Below, piece after piece: positions 1 through 9,071 of a stretch of DNA of 38,591 nt. The DNA comes from an uncultured Actinomycetes bacterium. Its GTDB lineage: Bacteria > Actinomycetota > Actinomycetes > Nanopelagicales > Nanopelagicaceae. Made by a program: the position numbers and the translations under genes. Numbering within the stretch: the first letter of the stretch is position 1; each line of letters begins with the position of its first letter. The stretch is taken from NCBI GenBank assembly GCA_903898555.1, contig CAIUFY010000066.1, positions 1 through 38,591 on the forward strand, written 5' to 3'. The notes beneath the pieces were generated by a model. That model did not search any database. It worked only from the letters and a program-made list of their open reading frames with translations, and was not told where the DNA came from.

Positions 1-774
1 ATCGATTCAACATCAATGGAAATTGCGTCAATCCTTGGACCACTCGCCGTCACAGCACTTGCACTTTCAACCCACCCAGCCTTGGCGCTCGCGCTCTGCT
101 CGATCTCACTTCTTTCAGGAGGGCTTTCTATCTCCTTCTTGGAAGTTGTTGGCAGATGGATTCCCGAGGAGAAAAATCCTTCTGAAAAGAAGCTTTTTAG
201 GATTCCAGGAATACGTCTTCTTGCAGTGGAAGGTCTCTTTATTGGATTAGGTACTGGCATCTTCTCGATTGCACTTCCAGCATTCACGACTCTTCAACAC
301 GTTCCGGGCATGACATCGATTATTTTAGGAATCCAATCTTCAACAATGATTATTGGAAGTCTCGTTGCGGGAACTGTTGGAAAGCACTGGACTCCACTTC
401 AAGCTTTTAAGCGTAACTACATATTTTGGACGTTAGCAGTTTTACCACTCGCATTTACAACTCCTGGATGGAGTTTGATGTTGGTGGGCGGAGTAATGGG
501 ACTATTCGTGGGCGCTCAACAAGTTTTCTACCTCGAAATCCTTGAATACATTCGGCCGAAGGGAGCTGCCGCATCAGCCCTCGGTTGGATGTGGATGATT
601 GAAGGAAGCGCAGGCGCAGTTGGAAGCGCAATAGCGGGAACCCTCTCCGAATCTGTCGGACCGCAATTTTGCTTTGCTCTTTCCACTGCATGCGTACTAA
701 TTGGCGCATTTATTACATTTGGTGGTCAGCGGTATCTTCAAAAGGCAAATAGAAAAATTTTGATCCAAGATTAG
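1..774 (+). CDS. MFS-type permease, C-terminal part (5' end truncated by window)
   Basis: Frame is open from base 1 (ATC GAT TCA ACA TCA ATG...), so the 16..774 ORF is not the true start. Hydrophobic multi-TM protein with MFS-like glycine-rich helices; stop TAG at 772-774. Confidence 0.7.
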   Translation: MDSTSMEIASILGPLAVTALALSTHPALALALCSISLLSGGLSISFLEVVGRWIPEEKNPSEKKLFRIPGIRLLAVEGLFIGLGTGIFSIALPAFTTLQHVPGMTSIILGIQSSTMIIGSLVAGTVGKHWTPLQAFKRNYIFWTLAVLPLAFTTPGWSLMLVGGVMGLFVGAQQVFYLEILEYIRPKGAAASALGWMWMIEGSAGAVGSAIAGTLSESVGPQFCFALSTACVLIGAFITFGGQRYLQKANRKILIQD

Positions 775-3344
775 TGAGCAGCTAGATCCCAACTTTTTCC
801 AGTTCCAATATTTACGGCAAGAGGTAGCGTCAACTTCACTGCGTTCTCCATCTCGTGTTTAACGATTTCTGAGACCTTCTCGCGTTCTCCAGGGAAAAGT
901 TCGATAATCAATTCATCGTGAACCTGAAGCAGAAGTCTTGATTCAACTTCGGCTTTAACAAGAGCCGAGTGAACATTTAGCATTGCGACCTTGATAATGT
1001 CTGCAGCCGATCCTTGGATCGGCGCGTTAAGCGCCATTCGTTCGGCAGTCTCACGTCGCTGTCGGTTATCACTTGAAAGATCGGGCAGATAACGTCGTCT
1101 GCCTAAAATCGTTTCGGTATATCCAACTTTGCGAGCCTCTTCTACTACATTCTTCAAATAGTCTCGGATTCCTCCAAAGCGCTCAAAATAATGTCCCATC
1201 AAAGTTGAAGCCTCCGTGGGAGACAAATCCAATTGCTGTGAAAGTCCAAAGGCCGAGAGCCCGTAGGCAAGCCCGTAAGACATGGCTTTAATTTGCCGAC
1301 GCATTTCAGGGTTTACATTGTCCGTCTTGACGCCAAAAACTCGCGATGCCACCGTGTTATGTAGATCTTCACCACTATGAAATGCCTCCGTTAACCCATC
1401 ATCTTGTGAAAGATGGGCCATGATGCGCATTTCAATCTGACTGTAATCTGCCGTGAGCAATTCTTCATACGGAGCAGATGCGATAAAGCAATCTCTAATT
1501 CTGCGTCCTTCTTCGGTACGCACAGGTATATTTTGCAAATTTGGATCGGTGGAAGACAAGCGCCCTGTGGCTGTAGTTGTTTGTTGAAATGTCGTGTGGA
1601 TTCTATTATCGACTGTTGTTGCCGCAATTAGTCCGTCGATGGTAGTCATCAATTTACTTGTTTCCCGGATTCGAAGCAGATTGGCAAGAAGCGGGTGTCC
1701 TGTCTTAGCCGATAACCACTCTAAGCTCTCAGCGTCGGTGGTGAATCCCGTTTTGATTTTCTTAGTTTTAGGCAGCTTGAGTTCGTCAAAGAGAATCACC
1801 TGAAGCTGTTTAGGTGAACCCACATTAAATTCACGACCAGCATGTTTATGGGCTGATTGCGTCTCCTTCGCCACTTCACTTCGAAAGAAAGAAACTAACT
1901 CGTTTAAGTGAGGTGTGTCGACTGCGATACCTGTCGCTTCCATTTCGGCAAGAAGAAGGGAAGTTGGCAACTCTAGGTCAAGTAGAAGTGACCCCATTGA
2001 TCGTTCGTCAATTTCTTTCTGGAGCATTGGCCGTAGCGTATGAAGGTGGGCCGTGTGTGAACCATTAAAGGTGGAAAATAAATCATCCGACTCTTGCTCT
2101 AATTGAAGTCCGAGATATCTTTCAACTAAATCTTCAATAGAAATGTTTCGTCCACCAGGATTAATCAGATAAGCAGCAAGCTCCGTATCGAACACAACTC
2201 CTTGAATGTCGAGATATCTTGTGAGAATTTTTGAACCATGAACAATCTTTGTGATTTTCGAATCCGAGAGCCACTCTCCTGGCGCTCCTGACGGGTCAAC
2301 AAACACTTGGGTAGAGTCCAGGGCTACTGAATATCCCGTAATTTTTCCTTCGATTATTTCAGCGTGGAATGCAATAACCCCGGCATGTTTTGAAACTAGA
2401 GCGGAGATTTCCTTCGAGCTCTTTTCGATTGACTCAACGCTTGACTTAGCAAGCGGAGTATCTACCTCTACTTCTCCGCTCATTGATTTAATTCGATCTC
2501 TCAGTGCTTTTATCTCTAATTGATCGAGCAGATGTATAACATCTGCGGAATTAAAGCCTTTCCATTCGAGATCGGAAACAGTTGCATTAACTTTCACGTC
2601 ATGGATTAACTGAGTAAGTTCGTGGTTTAGTTTTACGCTTTCAAGATGAGCTCGAAGTGAGTCTCCAACTTTTCCTGTGATTTCATCTGCATGCGCTATT
2701 AATCCTTTTATATCTCCATAATCTTGAATCCATTTTGTTGCAGTTTTCTCTCCAACACCAGGTACTGATGGAAGATTGTCACTTGGGTCTCCCCGGAGAG
2801 CGGCAAAATCGTGATACTGCGCTGGCGTTAGGCCATACTTTTCCTTCACGGCTTCAGGCGTCATGCGAGCCAAATCCGACATTCCCTTCCGTGGATAAAG
2901 GACCGTGACGTGTTCAGAAATGAGTTGGAAGGAATCTCTATCACCAGTAGAAATGAGTACTTCAATTTTCTCTGCCTCGGCTGCTTTTGCAAAGGTTGCA
3001 ATCACATCGTCGGCCTCAAACCCTTCAATAGCGAATGTCTTTATTCCTAGCGCGGCGACCATCTGATACAGATAGTCCATTTGTGAACGAAACTCGTCAG
3101 GCGTCTTTGCTCGTTGAGCCTTGTACTCTGGAAACTTCTCGGATCTAAACGTCTTTCGCGAGACATCGAAAGCAACTGCAATATGAGTTGGCTTTTCATC
3201 TCGTATGAGATTGAGGAGCATTGACGAGAAGCCATAAATCGCATTTGTTGGTTGCCCACTTGATGTTCCAAAGTTTTCAACAGGAAGGGCATAAAAGGCT
3301 CGGTAAGCCAGCGAATGGCCATCGACCAGTAATAAGCGCTTCAT
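771..3344 (-). CDS. polA: DNA polymerase I (5' nuclease, degenerate 3'-5' exonuclease, family A polymerase)
   Basis: MKRLLLVDGHSLAYRAFYALP N-terminus; polymerase motifs TGRLSSTDPNLQNIPVR, LLTADYSQIEMRIMAHLS, QVHDELIIE. The 98-aa N-terminal extension in the ORF track overlaps the divergent thioesterase and is not plausible, so the start is placed at 3344. Confidence 0.95.
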   Translation of the reverse strand: MKRLLLVDGHSLAYRAFYALPVENFGTSSGQPTNAIYGFSSMLLNLIRDEKPTHIAVAFDVSRKTFRSEKFPEYKAQRAKTPDEFRSQMDYLYQMVAALGIKTFAIEGFEADDVIATFAKAAEAEKIEVLISTGDRDSFQLISEHVTVLYPRKGMSDLARMTPEAVKEKYGLTPAQYHDFAALRGDPSDNLPSVPGVGEKTATKWIQDYGDIKGLIAHADEITGKVGDSLRAHLESVKLNHELTQLIHDVKVNATVSDLEWKGFNSADVIHLLDQLEIKALRDRIKSMSGEVEVDTPLAKSSVESIEKSSKEISALVSKHAGVIAFHAEIIEGKITGYSVALDSTQVFVDPSGAPGEWLSDSKITKIVHGSKILTRYLDIQGVVFDTELAAYLINPGGRNISIEDLVERYLGLQLEQESDDLFSTFNGSHTAHLHTLRPMLQKEIDERSMGSLLLDLELPTSLLLAEMEATGIAVDTPHLNELVSFFRSEVAKETQSAHKHAGREFNVGSPKQLQVILFDELKLPKTKKIKTGFTTDAESLEWLSAKTGHPLLANLLRIRETSKLMTTIDGLIAATTVDNRIHTTFQQTTTATGRLSSTDPNLQNIPVRTEEGRRIRDCFIASAPYEELLTADYSQIEMRIMAHLSQDDGLTEAFHSGEDLHNTVASRVFGVKTDNVNPEMRRQIKAMSYGLAYGLSAFGLSQQLDLSPTEASTLMGHYFERFGGIRDYLKNVVEEARKVGYTETILGRRRYLPDLSSDNRQRRETAERMALNAPIQGSAADIIKVAMLNVHSALVKAEVESRLLLQVHDELIIELFPGEREKVSEIVKHEMENAVKLTLPLAVNIGTGKSWDLAAH

Positions 3345-3351
3345 GTGGCTG

Positions 3352-3382
3352 ATTGTAGGTGGCACTTGCTCCTGAATAGACT
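3352..3382. promoter_or_regulatory. Divergent pair of -10-like hexamers placed for leaderless transcription (polA / thioesterase)
   Basis: Minus: TACAAT (3357-3352), 7 nt, ATG of polA. Plus: TAGACT (3377-3382), 6 nt, ATG of thioesterase. No Shine-Dalgarno at either start. Confidence 0.45.
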
Positions 3383-3388
3383 GCACCC

Positions 3389-3796
3389 ATGAGTGATTAC
3401 ATGGAAATTCTTCGCGAACGCGGTCAGGGTGCCCTTGATAGAAAGATGGGCATCGAGCTGCTTGAGGCTTCACCTCAACGTCTGGTTGCAACAATGCCAG
3501 TCGAAGGAAATACCCAACCACTTGGGCTGCTTCACGGTGGAGCAAATGTAGTCCTGGCAGAAAGTTTAGGTTCCATTGGGACCCAACTTCACGCGGGTCC
3601 AGATCGCATGATTGTTGGCGTTGATATAAATGCAACACATCACAAATCGGCTACGAGCGGAATCGTGACAGCAGTTGCCACGCCGGTTTCACTCGGTAAA
3701 ACAATGTGCTGTTATGAAATTGTCATCACAAATGAAAAAGGTGAGCGCACCTGTACGGCACGCATCACCTGTCTCATACTTGCTAAAAGAGATTAA
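3389..3796 (+). CDS. PaaI-like hotdog-fold thioesterase
   Basis: 135 aa with LLHGGANVVLAESLGSIGT and DINATHHKSATSG motifs typical of PaaI/YdiI hotdog thioesterases. Confidence 0.85.
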   Translation: MSDYMEILRERGQGALDRKMGIELLEASPQRLVATMPVEGNTQPLGLLHGGANVVLAESLGSIGTQLHAGPDRMIVGVDINATHHKSATSGIVTAVATPVSLGKTMCCYEIVITNEKGERTCTARITCLILAKRD

Positions 3797-4497
3797 CCGC
3801 CTAGATAAGCCTTTGTAACTTCTGGATCAGATTGAAGATCCTTGGCATTTCCGCTCATCTTGATAATTCCTGACTCTAAAACATAGCCACGGTGAGCCAC
3901 GCTTAGCGCTGCTAGAGCATTCTGCTCGACAAGCAAGATGGTTGTTCCTTGCTGGTTAATCTTCACGATTGTTTCAAAGATTAAGTCAACGAGAACTGGA
4001 GCAAGACCCATAGAAGGCTCATCCAAAATCAAAAGCTTTGGTTGGCCCATAAGCGCTCTTGCGACTGCGAGCATTTGTTGCTCTCCGCCGGACATGGTTC
4101 CTGACTTCTGATTGATGCGTTCACGTAGTCGTGGAAAGAGTTCTAGAACCCGTTCTTTATCTGCTGCAATTGCATCTTTATCATTTCGCAAGAATGCACC
4201 CAGGTCGAGGTTTTCATCAACAGTCATGCGAGGGAAGATTCGACGGCCTTCTGGAGAATGAGTGATTCCCTTCTTAACAACGTCATGTCCTTCTGCCCCA
4301 TCAATACGTTCGCCAAGGAATGTAATTGTTCCCCCGCGAGGCTTAAGCAAACCGGATATTGCGCGAAGGGTTGTTGATTTGCCGGCTCCGTTTGAGCCAA
4401 TCAAAGTAACAATTTCTCCTTCGTTTACTTCAAGGGAAATTCCTTTGATGGCCTTGATATTGCCATAAGCGACTTCGAGATTTTCAATTTTTAACAT
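3793..4497 (-). CDS. livF: Branched-chain amino-acid ABC transporter ATP-binding protein
   Basis: Walker A GSNGAGKST, signature SGGEQQMLAVARAL, Walker B LLILDEPSMGLAP; adjacent to livG/M/H/K. Confidence 0.93.
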   Translation of the reverse strand: MLKIENLEVAYGNIKAIKGISLEVNEGEIVTLIGSNGAGKSTTLRAISGLLKPRGGTITFLGERIDGAEGHDVVKKGITHSPEGRRIFPRMTVDENLDLGAFLRNDKDAIAADKERVLELFPRLRERINQKSGTMSGGEQQMLAVARALMGQPKLLILDEPSMGLAPVLVDLIFETIVKINQQGTTILLVEQNALAALSVAHRGYVLESGIIKMSGNAKDLQSDPEVTKAYLGG

Positions 4498-5276
4498 TAG
4501 TGACCCGCCCCCACACCTTTACCAAGGTATGCCTCGATAACACGTGGATTAGATTTGATTTCTGCCGGTGTGCCTTCTGCAATCTTTTCACCGCGGTCAA
4601 GAACGGTGATTCGCTCAGAGACCTTCATTACTACTGCCATATCGTGCTCAATAAGAAGGATTGATATTCCTTTTTCATCACGAATACGGTGAACAAAGTC
4701 AACAAATACCGCTGACTCTTGTGGGTTCATACCAGCAGTCGGTTCATCAAGAAGAAGGACCTTTGGTCGTAGAGCCAATGCGCGGGCAACTTCCAGGCGA
4801 CGTTGATCACCGTAAGAAAGATTGCGAGCAAATTCAGTTGCCGTCTTACCAATTCCAACGAACTCAAGAAGGCTTCGAGCCTCTTCGTGCGCAGCTTTCT
4901 CTTCGCGACGTTGAGATGGTAATCCAAGGATTGTTGTGGCTAAAGAAGCTTTTAGATGCGAGTGCATAGCAACCATGACATTCTCTTCTGCGGTCATCGA
5001 ACCGAAGAGACGAATGTTTTGGAATGTACGCGCTACTCCAGCTGCAGCAATCTTGTGTGGAACAAGTGCTGTAATTTCTTGACCGTCATACATAACGTGA
5101 CCAGATGTTGGCTTGTAAAGGCCTGTCAAAATATTAAAGAAAGTAGTTTTGCCGGCGCCATTTGGTCCGATCAAACTTACAATTCCCTTTTCTGGAATAT
5201 CGAAGGAGACGTCATTAACTGCTACGAGTCCTCCGAACTCAACTGTGATGTGTTCAGCACTAAGAATTGAGCTCAT
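4497..5276 (-). CDS. livG: Branched-chain amino-acid ABC transporter ATP-binding protein
   Basis: Walker A GPNGAGKTT, LSYGDQRRLEVARAL, LLLDEPTAGMNP; LivG-typical length and order. Confidence 0.93.
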   Translation of the reverse strand: MSSILSAEHITVEFGGLVAVNDVSFDIPEKGIVSLIGPNGAGKTTFFNILTGLYKPTSGHVMYDGQEITALVPHKIAAAGVARTFQNIRLFGSMTAEENVMVAMHSHLKASLATTILGLPSQRREEKAAHEEARSLLEFVGIGKTATEFARNLSYGDQRRLEVARALALRPKVLLLDEPTAGMNPQESAVFVDFVHRIRDEKGISILLIEHDMAVVMKVSERITVLDRGEKIAEGTPAEIKSNPRVIEAYLGKGVGAGH

Positions 5277-5278
5277 GG

Positions 5279-6457
5279 TCAGTGACCTCCCGTGTTTGAG
5301 GTTTCGTCATCATTCTCATGCGAGATCATCTTGATACGGGCTTCAGGTAGAAGTCCATCGCGCTTGAAGAGCATCATGAGTACCAGGATGCCTCCAAACA
5401 ACAAGAAGTTGTATGACGGGAAGTTAATGGATGTATGGAAAGTGTTATTGAACGTATCGCCGATAGCTGGCAAGCCAGTTGCGTTAATCCAAGCCATTAG
5501 TAGCGCTCCGATTATTACGCCCCAGACGTTACCCATTCCACCGAGAACAACCATGGCGAGGAGAATAATTGAAATCGAGAAGTTGAAACGCTCCGCAAAG
5601 ATTCCATTTACGTGGGTTGCGTAAACAGCTCCCCCGATTCCGCCCGAGAAGGCGCCAACTGCATATGCCGTCAACTTTGTACGCATCAGCGGGACGCCCA
5701 TCATGCTCGCTGCAAGTTCATCCTCACGGATAGCAAGCCATGCACGACCCAAGCGACCTCCACGAATGCGAAGGGATACAAATACCATGCACGCAGCCAA
5801 GAAGAAGTAGATAAGGAATTTCCAGCCAAGATCAAATGGTCCAAGGCGTTTTCCAAAAATACCAATGGCGTCAACCGGAGAAATTCCCTTTGTTCCGTTC
5901 GAGAGATTGAATCCACCGATGTTCTCACCGTTTGTAAATACCTGAGGAATGATTTCACCAAAGCCCAGGGTCACAAGAGCCAAATAGTCACTCTTCAAAC
6001 GAAGTGTTGGAGCACCGATAATGATGCCAAAGAATCCCGCGATAAGTGCTGCAATGATCATGACGAGCCAGAAGGATAAGTGAATTCCAGGAATTGTCTT
6101 CGCGCTCATTGAGCCGAAATGGATGTTAACTTGGTTGAAGAAGCCAGACATGAACCAGCCAGCTGCATATCCGCCGAAGGCCCAAAAGGCTACAAAGCCC
6201 AAATCCAAAAGACCCGCGTAGCCAACAACAATATTTAGTCCTAAGGCACAAATAACCCAGACAAGGGATTCGTTAATCGTTGATGGTGGGAGCCATACCT
6301 GAAACCAGCTTTGAACAGCATCTGGTGTCTTATCAAAAAGATAAGTAAAGAATGCCCAAATTCCAAGAGCAATCAAAGTCATGCTAATTGCCCAGCTGCG
6401 AGCACTCGCAGATTGCTTTTGCTTCTTGTTCTTACGCTTCAAAATTGAAATGGCCAT
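5279..6457 (-). CDS. livM: Branched-chain amino-acid ABC transporter permease
   Basis: Multi-TM permease with LivM-type motifs (GLNIVVGYAGLLDLGFVAFWAFGGYAAG; VVLGGMGNVWGVIIGA). Confidence 0.92.
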   Translation of the reverse strand: MAISILKRKNKKQKQSASARSWAISMTLIALGIWAFFTYLFDKTPDAVQSWFQVWLPPSTINESLVWVICALGLNIVVGYAGLLDLGFVAFWAFGGYAAGWFMSGFFNQVNIHFGSMSAKTIPGIHLSFWLVMIIAALIAGFFGIIIGAPTLRLKSDYLALVTLGFGEIIPQVFTNGENIGGFNLSNGTKGISPVDAIGIFGKRLGPFDLGWKFLIYFFLAACMVFVSLRIRGGRLGRAWLAIREDELAASMMGVPLMRTKLTAYAVGAFSGGIGGAVYATHVNGIFAERFNFSISIILLAMVVLGGMGNVWGVIIGALLMAWINATGLPAIGDTFNNTFHTSINFPSYNFLLFGGILVLMMLFKRDGLLPEARIKMISHENDDETSNTGGH

Positions 6458-6461
6458 GAGA

Positions 6462-7496
6462 TCACACCTTTTCCGTTACTTGCTTGCCCAAGAGGCCAGC
6501 AGGTTTAAAGACCATTAGAAGAATCAAGATTGAGAACACAACTGTTTGAGACCACTGTTGCCCCAAGCCAATTGGCAATCCGTCGTTGAGACCCTGAATT
6601 AATCCAATCAATATGGCACCGAGAACCGCGCCAGCCAGATTTCCAATTCCGCCAAGCACTGCAGATGTAAAGGCAATCAGACCTAATTGATATCCGAGGT
6701 TGTACGACGTTAGGCCTCGAGTCTGCTGGAATAGAAGACCGGCGACTCCTGCAAGGGCTCCACCAAGTGCAAAGGTGAAGGCAATAGTGCGGTTGACGTT
6801 GATGCCCATCAAGCGCGAGGCATCTTGATCTTGAGCGGTTGCACGCATCGCTTTTCCTTGACGAGTCTTTGTAACGATAAACGTTAATGCCATCAATATT
6901 GGAATTGTCACTGCGAATGAAATCAAAGTTGTGTAAGGCAACTTAACAGAGCCGAGCATCAAACTTCCAGAGGGAAGAACGCTATTCCAAGTCTTCTGTC
7001 CTGATCCGTTCCAACGAAGTCCAACAAATTGAATCATGAAAGAAACGCCAACCGCTGTGATCAACGGAGCGAGCTTTGGTGCTCGACGAAGTCTGCGGTA
7101 TGCAAAGCGTTCAATGAATACGTTAACGCCAGCGCAGAAAACCATTACTGAAATCAAAGCTAAGAAAAAGACCAACCAACCCATCGGACTCGATTTGGTT
7201 TGATGAAACCAAAGAGCAATGAAGTGAGCAGAAAAAAGTCCGCCCAACATAAAAAGGTCTCCGTGGGCAAAATTGATGAGCTCGATGATGCCGTATACAA
7301 GGGTGTATCCAAGTGCAATCAGAGCATAAAGGATTCCATTAGAGAGGCCAATTAGTGAAACTTCCGCGAACTGCGATGGCGACTTAATGAAGTTGATAAC
7401 GAGCCAAAACAACAAGAGCGCCAATATTGAGACGCCGAAAGTTCTTTCGATGACTATTCGTCTTGCTTGTCTAGCCTTATAACTGGTGTTAGCCAC
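6462..7496 (-). CDS. livH: Branched-chain amino-acid ABC transporter permease
   Basis: LivH-type motifs (LGYTLVYGIIELINFAHGDLFMLG; AVLGGIGNLAGAVLGA). GTG start at 7496 (GTG GCT AAC ACC) preferred over the ORF-track start at 7577, because AGAGG lies just upstream and a hairpin occupies 7561-7582. Confidence 0.88.
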   Translation of the reverse strand: MANTSYKARQARRIVIERTFGVSILALLLFWLVINFIKSPSQFAEVSLIGLSNGILYALIALGYTLVYGIIELINFAHGDLFMLGGLFSAHFIALWFHQTKSSPMGWLVFFLALISVMVFCAGVNVFIERFAYRRLRRAPKLAPLITAVGVSFMIQFVGLRWNGSGQKTWNSVLPSGSLMLGSVKLPYTTLISFAVTIPILMALTFIVTKTRQGKAMRATAQDQDASRLMGINVNRTIAFTFALGGALAGVAGLLFQQTRGLTSYNLGYQLGLIAFTSAVLGGIGNLAGAVLGAILIGLIQGLNDGLPIGLGQQWSQTVVFSILILLMVFKPAGLLGKQVTEKV

Positions 7497-7560
7497 TAGG
7501 ACCTCTTCTTTGGGTGTGAATAAGAAATTTCTAAAACTTATTGATAAAGCACAGATGAAT

Positions 7561-7582
7561 GGGGCCTGCTTCTGCAAGCCCC
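7561..7582 (-). other. Stem-loop in livK-livH intercistronic region
   Basis: Minus strand GGGGCTTGC-AGAA-GCAGGCCCC: 9 pairs including one G-U, 4-nt loop; no T-tract follows. Confidence 0.75.
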
Positions 7583-7607
7583 ACGCACCTTTTATATAGC
7601 TATGTAG

Positions 7608-7623
7608 TTGAGATTTCTCTCAA
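7608..7623 (-). other. GAAA-tetraloop hairpin 8 nt after livK stop
   Basis: Minus strand TTGAGA-GAAA-TCTCAA: perfect 6-bp stem with GNRA loop. Confidence 0.65.
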
Positions 7624-7631
7624 TCAAGCAA

Positions 7632-8906
7632 TTACTTAACGGTCCAAGCCTTAAGGGTTGTCTCGTCGTTGTTCTTGATTACTTCGATGGTGATGTCCTT
7701 AGCAAGTGTGTCGCCAGAAAGGGTGCTGATGCGCAATTCCTTACCGAGTACAGACTGCTTAGCAGGAATTGAGATTCCTGAACCAGAGAAGACAGCGTTG
7801 TTAACGCCCTTACGGGTTCCGTCTGACTTTGCAATTGCAGCCAAGATAACTTGGATAGCAGCTACGCCGTATAGAGGGTATGAACCAACTGGATCCTTAC
7901 CGTATGTCTTCTTGTAGTTCTTAACGAATGTTGCGCCAGCGCCCTTTGGATCGTTAGCAAGAAGAAGGTCTGTTGAAAGACCTGCGAAGCTGAGGTACAT
8001 ACCTTGAGCTTCTGGCATCTTGTTGAGATCTGGGTAACCGGTGAATCCGTCTGGACCCATCATCTTCACTGTTGAGTTGTCACCAAGAACTGCGACCTTA
8101 TCCTTAACAAGCTGTCCACCGTTGTTGTCGAAAATTCCGCCGATGTAAACCATGTCAGGTGCAAGTGCCTTGATCTTTGTGAATAGAGCTGTGTAGTCAG
8201 ATTGCTTAGCATCCCAGCCTGCACCAGCAGCGCCATCAGATAGAACGGTTAGACCGATCTTCTTAGCTTCTGTTGTGAAAGCCTGAGCAACACCTTGACC
8301 GTAGGTCTGTGTGTCATTCAAGACGTAGACCTTCTTGATACCAATTGACTTTGCAAACTGTGCAGCTGCAGAACCTTGGTTGTCATCTGTTGTACATACA
8401 CGTGCGTAGTTACGAACGCCGTTTGGATAGTAAACATCTGGCTCGCCTGGGTTCCAAGCCTTTGTGAGACCTGGGTTTGTGTTTGCATCAGAAACCATGA
8501 GCATTGGGCCCTTTGGATCCTGGTTCAAAACTGGAACGATGATCTTTGCGCAACCTGAGTTGTAAGTTCCCATTACGGCAACTTCATTCTTGTTTGCTAC
8601 GTGAGCTTGTGCGTTTGCTGCACACTTAGCAGCATCCCATGATCCAGCAGCAGCTGTTGCATCATCGTACTTCTTGAATGAAACGGTGTACTTACCAGCC
8701 TTGTACTTGATTGACTTCAAGTAAAGCTCAATTGCCTTGTTGGTTGAATCATTTGAATCCAATGATGAACCTTGAAGTGGCAAGTCGCTTGAGATAACAA
8801 GTGTCTTTGTAGCTGCATCAGCTGATGTGATGGTTCCAGCTACGAGAGCGGTTGCTGCAAGTCCTGCTGCGGCAACAACGCTCACAAAACGATTGAGTTT
8901 TGTCAT
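7632..8906 (-). CDS. livK: Branched-chain amino-acid ABC transporter substrate-binding protein
   Basis: Signal peptide MTKLNRFVSVVAAAGLAATALVAGTITSADA, then periplasmic-binding-protein type 1 sequence (LPLQGSSLDSN..., ADMVYIGGIFDNNGGQLVKD). Start placed at the internal Met (8906); the ORF track uses 8939. Confidence 0.9.
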   Translation of the reverse strand: MTKLNRFVSVVAAAGLAATALVAGTITSADAATKTLVISSDLPLQGSSLDSNDSTNKAIELYLKSIKYKAGKYTVSFKKYDDATAAAGSWDAAKCAANAQAHVANKNEVAVMGTYNSGCAKIIVPVLNQDPKGPMLMVSDANTNPGLTKAWNPGEPDVYYPNGVRNYARVCTTDDNQGSAAAQFAKSIGIKKVYVLNDTQTYGQGVAQAFTTEAKKIGLTVLSDGAAGAGWDAKQSDYTALFTKIKALAPDMVYIGGIFDNNGGQLVKDKVAVLGDNSTVKMMGPDGFTGYPDLNKMPEAQGMYLSFAGLSTDLLLANDPKGAGATFVKNYKKTYGKDPVGSYPLYGVAAIQVILAAIAKSDGTRKGVNNAVFSGSGISIPAKQSVLGKELRISTLSGDTLAKDITIEVIKNNDETTLKAWTVK

Positions 8907-8965
8907 AGTCGTTAGGTATACCTTCCTAATTATTTCCATAAATCCCGGGACAGGGAGAACGAAAG

Positions 8966-8992
8966 GTTATAGGTGTGGGGTGATTAACTCAA
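8966..8992 (-). promoter_or_regulatory. Candidate livK promoter (TTGAGT-15-TATAAC)
   Basis: Minus-strand TTGAGT (8987-8992) and TATAAC (8966-8971) upstream of livK; the 15-bp spacing is short. Confidence 0.3.
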
Positions 8993-9071
8993 CGGGCAAA
9001 CGCCCAAATTGGCCCTTTTTAGCGATCATTTAGATTAAGTTTTTGTTACTTATGGAATTCGGAAGAAGGGT

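Noticed and set aside
3345-3638. 98-aa N-terminal extension of polA in the ORF track
   Set aside because: It is antisense to the thioesterase gene, has no family similarity, and precedes the canonical MKRLLLVDGHSLAYRAFYALP start.
7561-7582. Intrinsic terminator after livK
   Set aside because: The stem is strong but no U-tract follows on the minus strand (ATTCATCTGTGC).
7561-7623. livK-livH hairpins as ANTAR (PdtaR) RNA targets
   Set aside because: ANTAR sites are paired stems with hexanucleotide loops; these have 4-nt loops (GAAA and AGAA).
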